DNA of 64,000 bases from an uncultured Lachnospiraceae bacterium (lineage in GTDB: Bacteria; Bacillota; Clostridia; Lachnospirales; Lachnospiraceae). Where the stretch lies: contig CANRPU010000001.1 in NCBI GenBank assembly GCA_947632555.1, forward strand, positions 1-64,000, given 5' to 3'. The first letter of the stretch is position 1; each line of letters opens with the position of its first letter. The position numbers and the translations under genes were made by a program. Below, piece by piece: positions 51,468 to 60,715 of this stretch. Below the pieces are notes generated by a model. That model was not told where the DNA came from. It saw only the letters and a program-made list of their open reading frames with translations, and did no database searches.

Positions 51468-52310
51468 TTATACCGTATCCATAAAAGTTTTTTCAACTCT
51501 ATTAAATAAAACCGCGCCCAGCAAGAAAATAACTCCTGTCACCCCCCAGCTGATTCCCCAGGACAAAAACGGAATTTCTCCGATTCCTAAAAAAGCATAT
51601 CGGAAAATCACAATAGCAGGAGCAATAGGGTTCAGCAGATATAAGAACTGATATTTCTCGGGAATTTGACTCAGTGGATAAACTATAGGGCTGGCATACA
51701 TCCAAAGCTGCACCCCAAACGTTACCAAAACACTTAAATCTCGGTATTTCGTTGTCACTGAAGATACAATAATACCGATTCCCATACCCAGTACCGCCAC
51801 CTGCAATACCAAGGCGGGCAGAAGCAGGATGCTGCCATTCATCCGAATGGTTACTCCCGATATCATATAAATTCCGCAAATCACCAAAAACAATACAAAC
51901 TGTATCAAGAAATCCAGTAATCCCGTCAACACTGTTGAAATTGGCATCACTAACCGGGGAAAATACACTTTTCCAAGGATTCCGGCATTATTTACAAAAG
52001 TTCCTGATGTCTGATTAATACAAGTCGCGAAATAGGACCATAAAATATTTCCACCAAAATAGAACGCTAATGCGGGAACCCCTTCTGTCGGTATCTGCGC
52101 GATACCACCAAATACAACCGCATACATAAATGTTGTAAAAAGCGGGTTAATGATCAGCCAAAGAGGCCCCAATATCGTCTGCTTATATCGGGTAGTATAA
52201 TTTCTCTTCACAAACAGGAAGATCAAATCTTTATACGCTGCCAATTCTCTTAAATTTAATTCATACCATTTATTACCCGGTTTTAAAACTGTTGTCCAAT
52301 TTTCTTCCAT
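51468..52310 (-). CDS. ABC transporter permease, Wzm/TagG-like
   Basis: A 280-residue permease of the ABC-2 polysaccharide-export type. It has an amphipathic N-terminus (LRELAAYKDLIFLFVKRN), the RYKQTILGPLWLIINPL region and about six membrane helices. It opens module A, with a TTGTAT/TATAAT promoter about 85 bp upstream. It works with the Wzt-like ATPase encoded next. A second, broken copy lies at 61075-61403. Confidence 0.92.
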   Translation of the reverse strand: MEENWTTVLKPGNKWYELNLRELAAYKDLIFLFVKRNYTTRYKQTILGPLWLIINPLFTTFMYAVVFGGIAQIPTEGVPALAFYFGGNILWSYFATCINQTSGTFVNNAGILGKVYFPRLVMPISTVLTGLLDFLIQFVLFLVICGIYMISGVTIRMNGSILLLPALVLQVAVLGMGIGIIVSSVTTKYRDLSVLVTFGVQLWMYASPIVYPLSQIPEKYQFLYLLNPIAPAIVIFRYAFLGIGEIPFLSWGISWGVTGVIFLLGAVLFNRVEKTFMDTV

Positions 52311-52394
52311 CTTAAATACCTTTTCTTTCTAACACAGACCCTTTCGAAGAATCCTCTTTATGCATCTAATACGTCTATCCTTTTTCCTTTTTAC

Positions 52395-52423
52395 ATTATA
52401 ATACAGCTTGGGATTCAATACAA
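52395..52423 (-). promoter_or_regulatory. Sigma-A promoter for module A
   Basis: TTGTAT, 17-bp spacer, TATAAT on the minus strand. A second candidate, the extended -10 TGGTATAAT, lies about 60 bp further upstream at 52455-52463. Confidence 0.7.
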
Positions 52424-52558
52424 AATATACTATCTTCTTTCTTCTTTAATTTGCATTATACCAGTCATCTTCCAACATATGATTATAAACCCCTGCCAAA
52501 ACAAGTTGAGAAAAAGAGAGCCGACAAAGAACCGGTATTATCCTGATTTATTCTCCTT

Positions 52559-54073
52559 CTATTTCATCAATAATACTTTTTCTTTCCCATAGTAGTCCGC
52601 GATATTCTCGTTAATCCAGTAATTCACGTTTCCTTCTTCTACAACATCGGTAAAGTACAATACCTTAGGCCGGACAGTAAAAGGCTCTACCTCTACAACG
52701 CTTATTGTATCATCCTGATAGAGAGCCAGCCTTTCCTGTGCCTGCTCATAATAACTTCTGGCTTCTCCATTTACCAAAGAACGCAGTGCGGACATGGAAG
52801 AAAATGTATTTTTATCAGATGTTCCCACAAACACCAGCAATATCAGGGCAAACGCCAGCCACCGGTATGCCCACAGATATTTTTTCAGGATATCCTTTAT
52901 TGCGCAACAGTCTTTCCAAAAATCTTTTTGACTGTTTTCCATCTTTCTTTGTATCCATCCTGTCCAGTAAAACGCGTTTATCCATATCACAATATAAAAA
53001 ACGCTTTGTATCTGATTCTGTATTCTTCCGGAATCCACATTACCCACTCCATATAGCGAAGGAGTAAATGCCGCGGCAAATAAGCAAAAACTCCCTATGC
53101 TGACCAGTCCTGGCAGCTGATACGTTATATTTTTTTCACGCTTTATAATCTTCCAGATAACCGGAGCAGCTACCAGCAGACACGCAATCAGCAGTGGAGA
53201 AATCCAATGTCGCAAATAACGAAAAGATTCCGAAAAAGACAACAGTATTGCGCTGGCAGGCGGCATTCCAACCGATTGAGAATGCCTCGTTGCATTTCCC
53301 GGTGCCAGCATACTGATCACAAATCCACAGCCTAAAGACAAAAAAGAAATTACCTTATACCACGTCAGCCGCTTCCGTTCTATGAATATATACACTGCGT
53401 ACCACAGCATGCATTCTAAAACCGTTCCATACTGTCCGCCTCCTATTATAAAAGCAAATAAAATAAGGAGTATTCCTGACACCGTTATCCGTCCATTGCT
53501 TTTTAATCTCTCTATGTGAAACGCAAACGCAAACAACAACAGTGTAGAAAAATGCAGAAAAGTGTAAGCTACCGCTCCGCTATACCAATACAACGCTTCC
53601 ACTGGTCCCGGCAATGTCTGAAGCAATAAAAATACTATCAGAGCCCATAAAATGACTCTATCACGCTTATCATCTGTGTAATATTTTATCAGGATTTCCT
53701 TGACTAGGCAGTACGTACCAAGCAGTATTATAATCAACATTACACACGGTGTTATCCAAGTCAGCCGTTCAGACAGCATTCCCGGATTCAGACTGTCCAG
53801 AAAATCAACGGTAAAGCAGCCTTGCCACGTCCGGTATGCTTCTATTATGTGTATAAATGCGTAATATAAAACAGAACACATATCGTCGGTGGTTACCCAG
53901 ATTTGATGTACCACCTTGCCCATAGCGTAATCATCCGCGGCCATAACATTATAACGTCCGATCACCAGCAACGGAATCAGACTGACCGTCAGCAAAAGTA
54001 GCATATATCGTTCAAATCGGTCATGTTTTTTTGCCAAATTCTGTAATTTTCTCTTTCCCTGTTCCATCATCAT
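52559..54073 (-). CDS. DUF6056-like polytopic membrane protein, copy 2
   Basis: A 504-residue paralogue of the 45552-47036 protein, with about 11 membrane segments and the same landmarks (MAADDYAMG, EALYWYSGAV, LAPGNATRHS). The C-terminal 80 or so residues are encoded by DNA identical to copy 1. This copy has a clean start: ATG ATG ATG directly at the stop of the broken glycosyltransferase upstream, behind AAGGAAACGG. It is last in module B and is probably still expressed. Function is unknown; a lipid-linked sugar transferase is possible. Confidence 0.75.
   Translation of the reverse strand: MMMEQGKRKLQNLAKKHDRFERYMLLLLTVSLIPLLVIGRYNVMAADDYAMGKVVHQIWVTTDDMCSVLYYAFIHIIEAYRTWQGCFTVDFLDSLNPGMLSERLTWITPCVMLIIILLGTYCLVKEILIKYYTDDKRDRVILWALIVFLLLQTLPGPVEALYWYSGAVAYTFLHFSTLLLFAFAFHIERLKSNGRITVSGILLILFAFIIGGGQYGTVLECMLWYAVYIFIERKRLTWYKVISFLSLGCGFVISMLAPGNATRHSQSVGMPPASAILLSFSESFRYLRHWISPLLIACLLVAAPVIWKIIKREKNITYQLPGLVSIGSFCLFAAAFTPSLYGVGNVDSGRIQNQIQSVFYIVIWINAFYWTGWIQRKMENSQKDFWKDCCAIKDILKKYLWAYRWLAFALILLVFVGTSDKNTFSSMSALRSLVNGEARSYYEQAQERLALYQDDTISVVEVEPFTVRPKVLYFTDVVEEGNVNYWINENIADYYGKEKVLLMK
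52578..52816. repeat. 239-bp perfect repeat, copy 2
   Basis: Identical to 45568-45806; see that entry. The two copies are direct repeats about 7 kb apart and could support recombination that deletes or duplicates module A. Confidence 0.9.
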
Positions 54074-55107
54074 CCGTTTCCTTTTTTGCTTCTTAAGATC
54101 TCATATCGGCGGAATAAATATAATTCCATGTGATTCCGCAAGCACGGATTTTCCATAGTTTTCAGAATCCGCTTCATTCTTGAGGATGTCCTTACTTCTT
54201 TTCCATATTTTATCACACATTTCCCTGTATGGGAACCCGCGACCTGCTTTATCGGCGCAGTCAGGCCTTTCTGCCCAAGTATCTCCCGCAAGCGCAAATG
54301 CGGTGTCAGCATATTGTCCAGCATATAGCAGGCGTAGGACCACAACTGCCGTTCCAAAACTTTCCACCGGGATTTCTTAGTCCTGAAGCACTCTTCCAAG
54401 TGTCCCACCAGAAGCAGGAGCTCTTCAGTATAATAAATTCTCACAATGGCATGGGATATGGAGGTTTCCCGCATCCGATAAAAGTAATCATGCTGACCTC
54501 TCAAGTATACAACCTTTTCTGCTTTTAAAAGACACGAAAAAACAGGCTGCACCCTCTCCCCAGCCGGATTCGTTCATCAACAGTTCCCTGCCATAACAGC
54601 AGCAACGCCCTGCGAAATAACTTTGCGCAGAGAGATGGCTGAAATCCAAAAGAAAAATATTCCCCTTTACTCAGCATGCAGGGATATATTTTCTCTTCCA
54701 GTTCTTTTTTCCGTAGACCCCGCCTTCCATATTCTGAGTAAGGGCCTCCTGCTCCTTCTCTTTCGCGAGCATAAAATCCGCGATTACGATATCCGCGGTT
54801 TCCCGTTTCGCCGCCAGGCATAAGTTTTGCAGCATATCGGACGCGATCCAATCGTCCCCGTCCACGTAAGCCGCGTAATGCCCGCCGCCAGACCGGCTTT
54901 TCTGGCGCTGACAAGCCCGCCAAGCACTCTCACCCTTGCATTTACCGTGGCGTACCCGTCACAAAGCTGTCCCGTGCTGTCAGTAGAGCCATCATCCACC
55001 AGCAACAGTTCAAAATCAGTAAAACTCTGCGCCAGAATACTGTTCACACATTTTCTGATATAATCTTCCACATTATAAGCAGGTACGATAATACTTACAA
55101 ACGGCAT
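54070..55107 (-). pseudogene. Frameshifted family 2 glycosyltransferase
   Basis: A paralogue of the enzyme at 55985-57127, broken into at least four reading-frame pieces. Frame one gives FVSIIVPAYNVEDYIRKCVN to about 54900. The DGDDWIASDM segment is in a second frame (ORF to 54671). KGEYFSFGFQPSLCAKLF is in a third (ORF to 54525). The C-terminal part SISHAIVRIYYTEELLLL is in the 54070-54552 ORF. About ten residues around the usual IHKENGG are also missing. The four ORF-track lines here are one dead gene, not separate proteins. Its final TGA overlaps the start of the DUF6056-like copy 2. Confidence 0.85.
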
Positions 55108-55152
55108 CTTCTTTTCTCTCCTACTGCTTTCTGTTGATCCACCATTGTTTCC

Positions 55153-55567
55153 CTACGCATCCTCACGATCCCGGAGAGAGGCATAGATAGGATTTCCCAG
55201 TTTCGGAATATCTCCTAATGTTAAAAATACGTATCCGTTACAACAATGCGCTATTCTGCATCTTTTTTCTACCGCTTTAAAATGCAGTGGCTTATTCGGA
55301 TCATCATATATATTATCCAGCAATCGTCCTTCATAGCACTGTGTCATCACGCCAATCCCCAAATTTACATATACGCTCCATATACGTTAAAATTATACGC
55401 TCCCAGCCGTTTTTGTGACAGACCTTTCTAATCTCATTGGGAGTATGACCTATAGGCAGTATCCCGTCTTTCCATTTCCGTTGCCTTGTAATATAACAGT
55501 AATGACATTTCAGATTACAGGTGGTAATAGGAATATAGCACTCTACATATCTTTTTATCTTATCCAT
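55153..55567 (-). pseudogene. Radical SAM gene with large internal deletion
   Basis: A relic of a paralogue of the radical SAM gene at 47102-48124. The N-terminus keeps the SAM motif TTCNLKCHYCYITRQ. The next part is garbled, and the C-terminus (VMTQCYEGRLL, RIAHCCNGYVFLTLG) follows in another frame. About 200 residues of the core are gone, so no enzyme can be made. The start overlaps the end of the pyruvyltransferase relic, reproducing the gene order of module A. Confidence 0.85.
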
Positions 55568-55984
55568 AAATGATCTTCTTCATAAACTCATGGTACATTG
55601 CGCTTATCTTATACGCATGATATCTGCAAGCACCTTTCGGAAGTTCTTCCAATATTTTAAACTGTCCACCTCATATCGGACATGATCCAACTCCTGCACC
55701 TATTTATAGATTTCCGCCATTTCAATGTCCGTATCGATTTCTTCCACCGTTTCATAAACCGAAAGCAGTGTTTCGCTCAGTTTCTTCCGCGTCTTTATAT
55801 TCAATACTCCCTCCGCATCATTCCTTAAAAGAAGCAGCACTCCCCGCCTATCAGGATCAGATGGTCTTCTTCGCAAAGCAGCTTGCGAAAAAAGATGGCA
55901 TAGTCCCCCAGATTTCCATGATTCGGCGTTCCAAAAATCACTACATTTTTACGCCCTTATTAATTCCGTACTTTTCCCTTATCC
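55560..55984 (-). pseudogene. Pyruvyltransferase-domain relic
   Basis: No ORF in the track covers this, but minus-strand translation shows VVIFGTPNHGNLGDYAI, the characteristic start of a polysaccharide pyruvyltransferase domain. LLLRNDAEGVLNIKTRKKL and the tail KISAMYHEFMKKIIYG follow, in different frames with stops and a large deletion. Just upstream, an alternative frame of the adjacent glycosyltransferase end reads KVRIREKYGINKGV, which joins naturally to this domain. It is therefore the lost second half of the 55985-57127 gene, matching the fusion at 48137-50161. Confidence 0.8.
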
Positions 55985-57127
55985 TCACTTTGTCCTTTGC
56001 CGCTTTGATGGCGTGGGATAACAAGGCAGACACACTCTGTTCCAAAGAATTGAAACTGCCCTGTTTATCAATGGTACTTTTTCATACAGATGGAACAAAT
56101 ATAAATTTATTTTTGGCAGAAGCCCCTCTTCTGCTATTACGCGCAATATCCTTTTCGCTCTCGAAGAAGTTCTGCACTTCGCACAATATGCGATCATTGC
56201 CTGTCCTGCGGATGAAGTTTTTATAACGGACAGCTGCCTTTGAAAACTCTTGGAAAAAAACAACGTCTTAAAATTCAGGCATGCTGATATCATGTTTTCA
56301 AACATATAACACGCATATAGGCATAATTGTCCATGCAGTATATCCTGCCATTCCGCATATTTATTAAATTGTACATTCATACCGTTCAGCAGTCTTAATA
56401 TTTCTTCCGCGTAAAAAGTTTTTTTAACAGAATGAGATATTGAATCAGACCTTATCCGGTAATAATACAGATACTGTTCTTTCAGATAACAGATATTGTC
56501 TGCCGCAAGAAGCACAGGATAAAAACATGCCGCGTCTTCGCCCAGTTTGATATTTTCATCTACCTGCATCTGGACCGCTCCAAGCAGCTCCCTCTTAAAA
56601 ACCTTTGCCCATACATGCGGCCAAAAACCAAAGGAAAAATATTCTCCCTTACACAGCATATGAGGATATACTTTTCTGATCAATTCTTTCTTGGAATACC
56701 GGCCCGCCCTCATATTCTGTGTAGTACCGGATTTTTCTTCCGGACTTGCGATAAAAAAATCCGCTATCACAATATCCGTGTTCTGTGCGGCAGCGCACCC
56801 ACAAAGTTTTTCAAACATATCCCGAGCGACCCAGTCATCTCCGTCCACATAAGCCGCATACTCACCTGCCGCTTCTGCCAGACCGGCTTTTCTGGCGCTG
56901 ACCAGTCCTCCGTTTTCTTTATGGATTACTCTCACTCTTGCATCGTTCTGCGCATAATGATCGCAGATCTCACCCGTGCTGTCCACAGATCCGTCATCCA
57001 CCAGCAGCAGTTCAAAATCAGTAAAACTCTGCGCCAGAATACTGTCCACGCACTCTCTGATATAATCTTCCACATTATAGGCTGGTACAATAATACTCAA
57101 AAAAGGTATATGCTTGTTTCTTTGCAT
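55985..57127 (-). CDS. Family 2 glycosyltransferase, truncated half of a former fusion
   Basis: A 380-residue GT-A enzyme. FLSIIVPAYNVEDYIRECVD, VDDGSVDSTGEICDHY and YVDGDDWVARDMFEKL are intact, so the catalytic domain may still work. The last 20 or so residues (PCYPTPSKRQRTK) are out-of-frame sequence. The true frame continues into the pyruvyltransferase relic at 55560-55984. It begins at the base after the upstream pyruvyltransferase stop. Closest relative in the window is the broken gene at 54070-55107, then the N-terminal half of the 674-aa fusion. Confidence 0.8.
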   Translation of the reverse strand: MQRNKHIPFLSIIVPAYNVEDYIRECVDSILAQSFTDFELLLVDDGSVDSTGEICDHYAQNDARVRVIHKENGGLVSARKAGLAEAAGEYAAYVDGDDWVARDMFEKLCGCAAAQNTDIVIADFFIASPEEKSGTTQNMRAGRYSKKELIRKVYPHMLCKGEYFSFGFWPHVWAKVFKRELLGAVQMQVDENIKLGEDAACFYPVLLAADNICYLKEQYLYYYRIRSDSISHSVKKTFYAEEILRLLNGMNVQFNKYAEWQDILHGQLCLYACYMFENMISACLNFKTLFFSKSFQRQLSVIKTSSAGQAMIAYCAKCRTSSRAKRILRVIAEEGLLPKINLYLFHLYEKVPLINRAVSILWNRVCLPCYPTPSKRQRTK

Positions 57128-58360
57128 TTAATAAAATCTCTCCCTGAACTTATACCACTCCATCTGCAGCCATCGTAAACGTTGGAACTCCTCCTGCAGT
57201 TTTTTATTATCTATGGATAAATCCTCCGTATCGCACTGCTCCGTATATAATACGGCATTCTTATCCTTTTTAAGTTCTTTTAATATTCCCGCGTTTTGTA
57301 AGAACGCTTCATATTCCGCAAATTTCACATTAAAATTAGAATTAAAATCGCTGTAATCCGTTTCTTGATACAGCTGGTATAAATCTTTTCTTTTTTTTGT
57401 ATTGACCGACGGTATCTTAAAAAAATCTACCAGTTCCTGCACTCTTAAATCTGTCCTGCGTGGCGGCAGATACACCATGGCCGGCTTGCCGGCCAGCAGC
57501 GCGATCAGATTTCCATGTATTCTTGAGCCAAACATAAAATCAACATTATGATCCACCCATTGGAACCATGCCGGGAGCTGATAAAAAAAATGTATCTTTT
57601 TTTCACTCAACAATTTCACGCCAAGGCAGGAATATTTTTTTATCAATTCCTTTATGTTTATGTTTCTTTCTCCATATAAAACACTTCTATATTCATCCTG
57701 ATCAATATATTCGGCACGATACTCCCTGAATGCTTTTTGCACAAGCGCATCACGGAAATCTCTTACTCTGCCGTTTAACACCACTCTGAAATCCTCCCTG
57801 CGGACCACAGTCTTGTCTATATGCAGCAATCCATTTTGATACATAGAGGGACATCCTGTCGCAATCACTCTGCCGGCGCTGTCCTTTCCCCACACACGTT
57901 CTATTACTTCTTGTGTCATGTATCCTCTGCACGCAAATTTCCCACCGCTTTTATCTACGATATTTATAAGCTCTTTTAAGGGTACTTTTATCCGACTGCA
58001 TAATTCCGAAAGAGTTTCATATTTATTCCATGATAACCCAATACCCATACAATAGATCGGTATTGTAATGCCTTCCAGCAGTGAAATGACATTATAAATA
58101 AAATCTGTATTTTCCTGCAGTATATTTGCCAGTGGATAAATTACTAAGTCAAACTCCTCATTGATTTTCGATTTATATTGATCCGCGTCATCATGCATTG
58201 CATACCAGTCATAAAATGCATATTCATTTTCTCCAAGCTCACAAGCATACCGGCAGCCTTCCATAAACATCAGGTTTCCGGTATTGCCAATATAGAGCTC
58301 TATCAGTTTGTCAAGATTTCCCCCCCGCACTTTCGTTATTTCGCTTGTTTTCAACAACAT
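57128..58360 (-). CDS. Polysaccharide pyruvyltransferase-family protein with frameshifted start
   Basis: Probably adds a pyruvyl ketal to a sugar. The family pattern is seen in IGNTGNLMFMEGC near the N-terminus and FMFGSRIHGNLIALLAGKPA near residue 280. The natural start seems to be ATG 58397, which overlaps the PIG-L stop (ATGA) and encodes MKILIMQTKNWMN, a typical first strand. A G7 run at 58320-58326 throws that frame into a stop three codons later. With six Gs it would join the 410-residue ORF. The track start at 58360 has a poor ribosome binding site. So the gene is a phase-variable, frameshifted or mis-sequenced one. Confidence 0.75.
   Translation of the reverse strand: MLLKTSEITKVRGGNLDKLIELYIGNTGNLMFMEGCRYACELGENEYAFYDWYAMHDDADQYKSKINEEFDLVIYPLANILQENTDFIYNVISLLEGITIPIYCMGIGLSWNKYETLSELCSRIKVPLKELINIVDKSGGKFACRGYMTQEVIERVWGKDSAGRVIATGCPSMYQNGLLHIDKTVVRREDFRVVLNGRVRDFRDALVQKAFREYRAEYIDQDEYRSVLYGERNINIKELIKKYSCLGVKLLSEKKIHFFYQLPAWFQWVDHNVDFMFGSRIHGNLIALLAGKPAMVYLPPRRTDLRVQELVDFFKIPSVNTKKRKDLYQLYQETDYSDFNSNFNVKFAEYEAFLQNAGILKELKKDKNAVLYTEQCDTEDLSIDNKKLQEEFQRLRWLQMEWYKFRERFY
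58320..58326. repeat. G7/C7 homopolymer at the pyruvyltransferase N-terminus
   Basis: Seven consecutive C on the plus strand (G on the coding strand), inside codons 24-26 counted from ATG 58397. Loss of one base restores a continuous frame. Confidence 0.85.
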
Positions 58361-58393
58361 TCATCCAGTTTTTTGTCTGCATGATCAATATTT

Positions 58394-59899
58394 TCATCTT
58401 ATTATCTCCATCTCATCCCTTATATCCGGCGCGTTTTTTACATACGCCTGAATCCTGATACGCCTATTTCTTAAAAATAAGTTCCAGGGTATCCGCAGCC
58501 TGCCCGAAACTTCTTTCCCATTAATCCGGTACACAATTTCATCTGCACTTTTCAAATTATTAGTACAATATTGATACAAGCCAAGTCTGGGTCTATGAAA
58601 ACGGGTAACATATCTTTCCGCCATATTTCCGTCTGCCAGCAGCTTTATATACTTGATATCAATATTTTTCTTTTCAAATACTTCGATTTCTCCAATACCA
58701 AATTCTTTATTCCTATCATACTCAAAGCTTATCCGCATAGTTTGAACCGGCGGCAGTTCAGGTATCGGCAGGTGAACCTCTCCATACATATGGGTATACG
58801 TCTTTGTAATCTCTTTCCCGGCACATTCCAGTCGGATTTTGACAAAGGTTCCAATTCCCCATATGGAAATACTTTCCAACACATACTGCTTATCCAGCGT
58901 TACCGATACTGCTTTTTTTTCATCTTTTTCTGCCGGCTTCCATAACCCGCTCATCTTTATCTCTTCAACATTATGTATTTCCGAAGCATCAAACAGCATA
59001 AAATCATTTAAACCGCCCGCCTCTCCGGAAGAAGTCCTTACCTCTCCAAATAACAGCAGATTATCGCTTCTTCTTTGCCAGAAAACCTGATCGCTGTTGA
59101 TCATACGCTTTGCAAACACCACGGCGTTCTGGCTTTCGTGACATGAAAGCGCTTCAAAAAATACACTTTGCTCCAGCGTTTTGCCATACCACCTACTTCT
59201 GCTTGGTACACGGACTCTTTTTTCCCAATCGTAAAAAGGATTATCTAATCTGCCTTCATTTTTAACCAGTCTGGTCTGTGGAAATTTGGTACTTTCCAGA
59301 TTTATTTCCCTGTAATCGTCCAAAGCCGAAAAATTGGTGCCATAGGCGAATGCTTTCAGGACAACAGGACAATATCCCTTTTTTTCCTTCAGCACTTCCC
59401 CCATTGCCTTGTCAAAAACAAGTGACAGCATTCGGTGATCCACATGGTGATCAAGGTCAGTACAAACAATCAGATCTGGCAGCAATCTTAGAATAAGGCT
59501 TTTTACATCTTTAAAATAATTTTCCCTATTGTAATCATGATGCCTTCCCTCAGACAAAAACGCGTAATCTTCAAATGTTTCCACACCATAGGTTTGGCTA
59601 TGACCTGCGCGTGATTTTATTTTTGTTCCCCCGCCATAGTAAAAAATATGCCGGCGCATATCCTCATTTGAAGTATCAGGATACCCTAAAACCGTGATTT
59701 TATCCGCTGGAATTCCTAAAATCCGCAAAGCGGCAGCCGCTTCTTGAAACCTTATCCTCGCCGGGAACTCATAATCGCCATTCGTAGCATAGCAAATACG
59801 TACATCCGCATCCGCTTCCGCAAGACCTTTTATGATAACCCCAGCCGTTCCTATTTCATCATCCTGATGTGGAATAAGGATCAACGCCTTTTTGACCAT
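58394..59899 (-). CDS. PIG-L-family deacetylase with C-terminal accessory domains
   Basis: A zinc-dependent N-deacetylase of the LmbE/PIG-L family, 501 residues. The metal motif is LILIPHQDDEIGTAGVI and the third ligand lies in TDLDHHVDHRMLSL. Beyond about residue 270 there is a strand-rich part that looks like a discoidin-type carbohydrate-binding domain (about 275-410), then a short module. No signal peptide, so it probably acts on a sugar nucleotide or lipid-linked intermediate in the cytoplasm, exposing an amine. It lies 18 bp after the NodB-like gene and overlaps the pyruvyltransferase start by 4 bp. Confidence 0.87.
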   Translation of the reverse strand: MVKKALILIPHQDDEIGTAGVIIKGLAEADADVRICYATNGDYEFPARIRFQEAAAALRILGIPADKITVLGYPDTSNEDMRRHIFYYGGGTKIKSRAGHSQTYGVETFEDYAFLSEGRHHDYNRENYFKDVKSLILRLLPDLIVCTDLDHHVDHRMLSLVFDKAMGEVLKEKKGYCPVVLKAFAYGTNFSALDDYREINLESTKFPQTRLVKNEGRLDNPFYDWEKRVRVPSRSRWYGKTLEQSVFFEALSCHESQNAVVFAKRMINSDQVFWQRRSDNLLLFGEVRTSSGEAGGLNDFMLFDASEIHNVEEIKMSGLWKPAEKDEKKAVSVTLDKQYVLESISIWGIGTFVKIRLECAGKEITKTYTHMYGEVHLPIPELPPVQTMRISFEYDRNKEFGIGEIEVFEKKNIDIKYIKLLADGNMAERYVTRFHRPRLGLYQYCTNNLKSADEIVYRINGKEVSGRLRIPWNLFLRNRRIRIQAYVKNAPDIRDEMEIIR

Positions 59900-59917
59900 A
59901 CCAAACTACCACCTTTT

Positions 59918-60715
59918 TTATTCTTCCTTTTCCAGCCATTCAAATGAATATCCTGCTTCCGAAAGTTCGCGCACCGCTTCTTCCAGTTTTTCACTGTTGT
60001 CCATAAAACACCAGGCATGCGTAAAGATTACCAGTACTCTGTCATTTCTTTTTTCTTTCAAAACGGTATTTATGTTTTCCGTGGTTTCCAGCCGGATATC
60101 CGTAACATAATAAATCATGTCATCCGTCTTCAGGATACCATCTCTGGTTGCGTAAAGCTTCTCTATCTGTTCCTGTGTCAGGTCATAGCTGATAGTTTTC
60201 TCATCCTGACATAAAAGTCCTTTTATCCCCTGCGATAACAGAAATTCTACCATTTCATCCGTAGCCTTCCAATAATGCAGTCGAAGGATCTTTGTTGTTG
60301 TAGTCTCCCCCGCAAAGCGTTTTATTTCCTCCTGCGTATTGGCATAGGCTGTCATAAAATCTCTTATAGATTCATCCGGTTCCAGTTCGGTCCCGCTGTG
60401 AAAACCGATTCTCAGCCAATCCGCATTTTCCTCAAATTCTTCATAGTAATCTTCCGGCATATCCTGTAAAGAAAATGTTTCTAACTTATAATAGACGTAC
60501 AGCGTTACCTTCATGCCGTATTCGTCATGCAATTCTTTCAGTTTACCCAGGATCTGATTTTCAAAAATACTGTCATACCGGTTCCAATAAATATCCTGAA
60601 AGATCATGGTAGCATCATCTACACTGATATGCGCCGTTTTTACAACCGGACGTTTCAGGAAGAAGATCCCGCCCGCCAATACCGCCACGGCGAGAAGCAT
60701 GATCCCGGCCGCCAT
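59918..60715 (-). CDS. Membrane-anchored NodB-like (polysaccharide deacetylase-fold) protein
   Basis: From ATG 60715 the protein has 265 residues, with an N-terminal membrane helix (MAAGIMLLAVAVLAGGIFFL). The barrel landmarks are AHISVDDATMIF, LRIGFHSGTEL, LRLHYWKATDEM and VLVIFTHAW. The usual HxxxH zinc pair is replaced (HSGTE), so activity may be altered or lost. The start forms TGATG with the stop of the ATPase relic, so the gene was once coupled to an intact exporter gene. The track's 60763 start is a TTG inside that relic. It is followed by the PIG-L gene. Confidence 0.75.
   Translation of the reverse strand: MAAGIMLLAVAVLAGGIFFLKRPVVKTAHISVDDATMIFQDIYWNRYDSIFENQILGKLKELHDEYGMKVTLYVYYKLETFSLQDMPEDYYEEFEENADWLRIGFHSGTELEPDESIRDFMTAYANTQEEIKRFAGETTTTKILRLHYWKATDEMVEFLLSQGIKGLLCQDEKTISYDLTQEQIEKLYATRDGILKTDDMIYYVTDIRLETTENINTVLKEKRNDRVLVIFTHAWCFMDNSEKLEEAVRELSEAGYSFEWLEKEE

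Noticed and set aside
54525-55107. Several small independent genes between 54.07 and 55.11 kb
   Set aside because: Their peptides align in order with one intact paralogue, so they are pieces of a single pseudogene.
58911-58922. A-run in the PIG-L gene as a second phase-variation site
   Set aside because: The frame is continuous through the run and there is no alternative frame that would extend the protein, so nothing shows switching.
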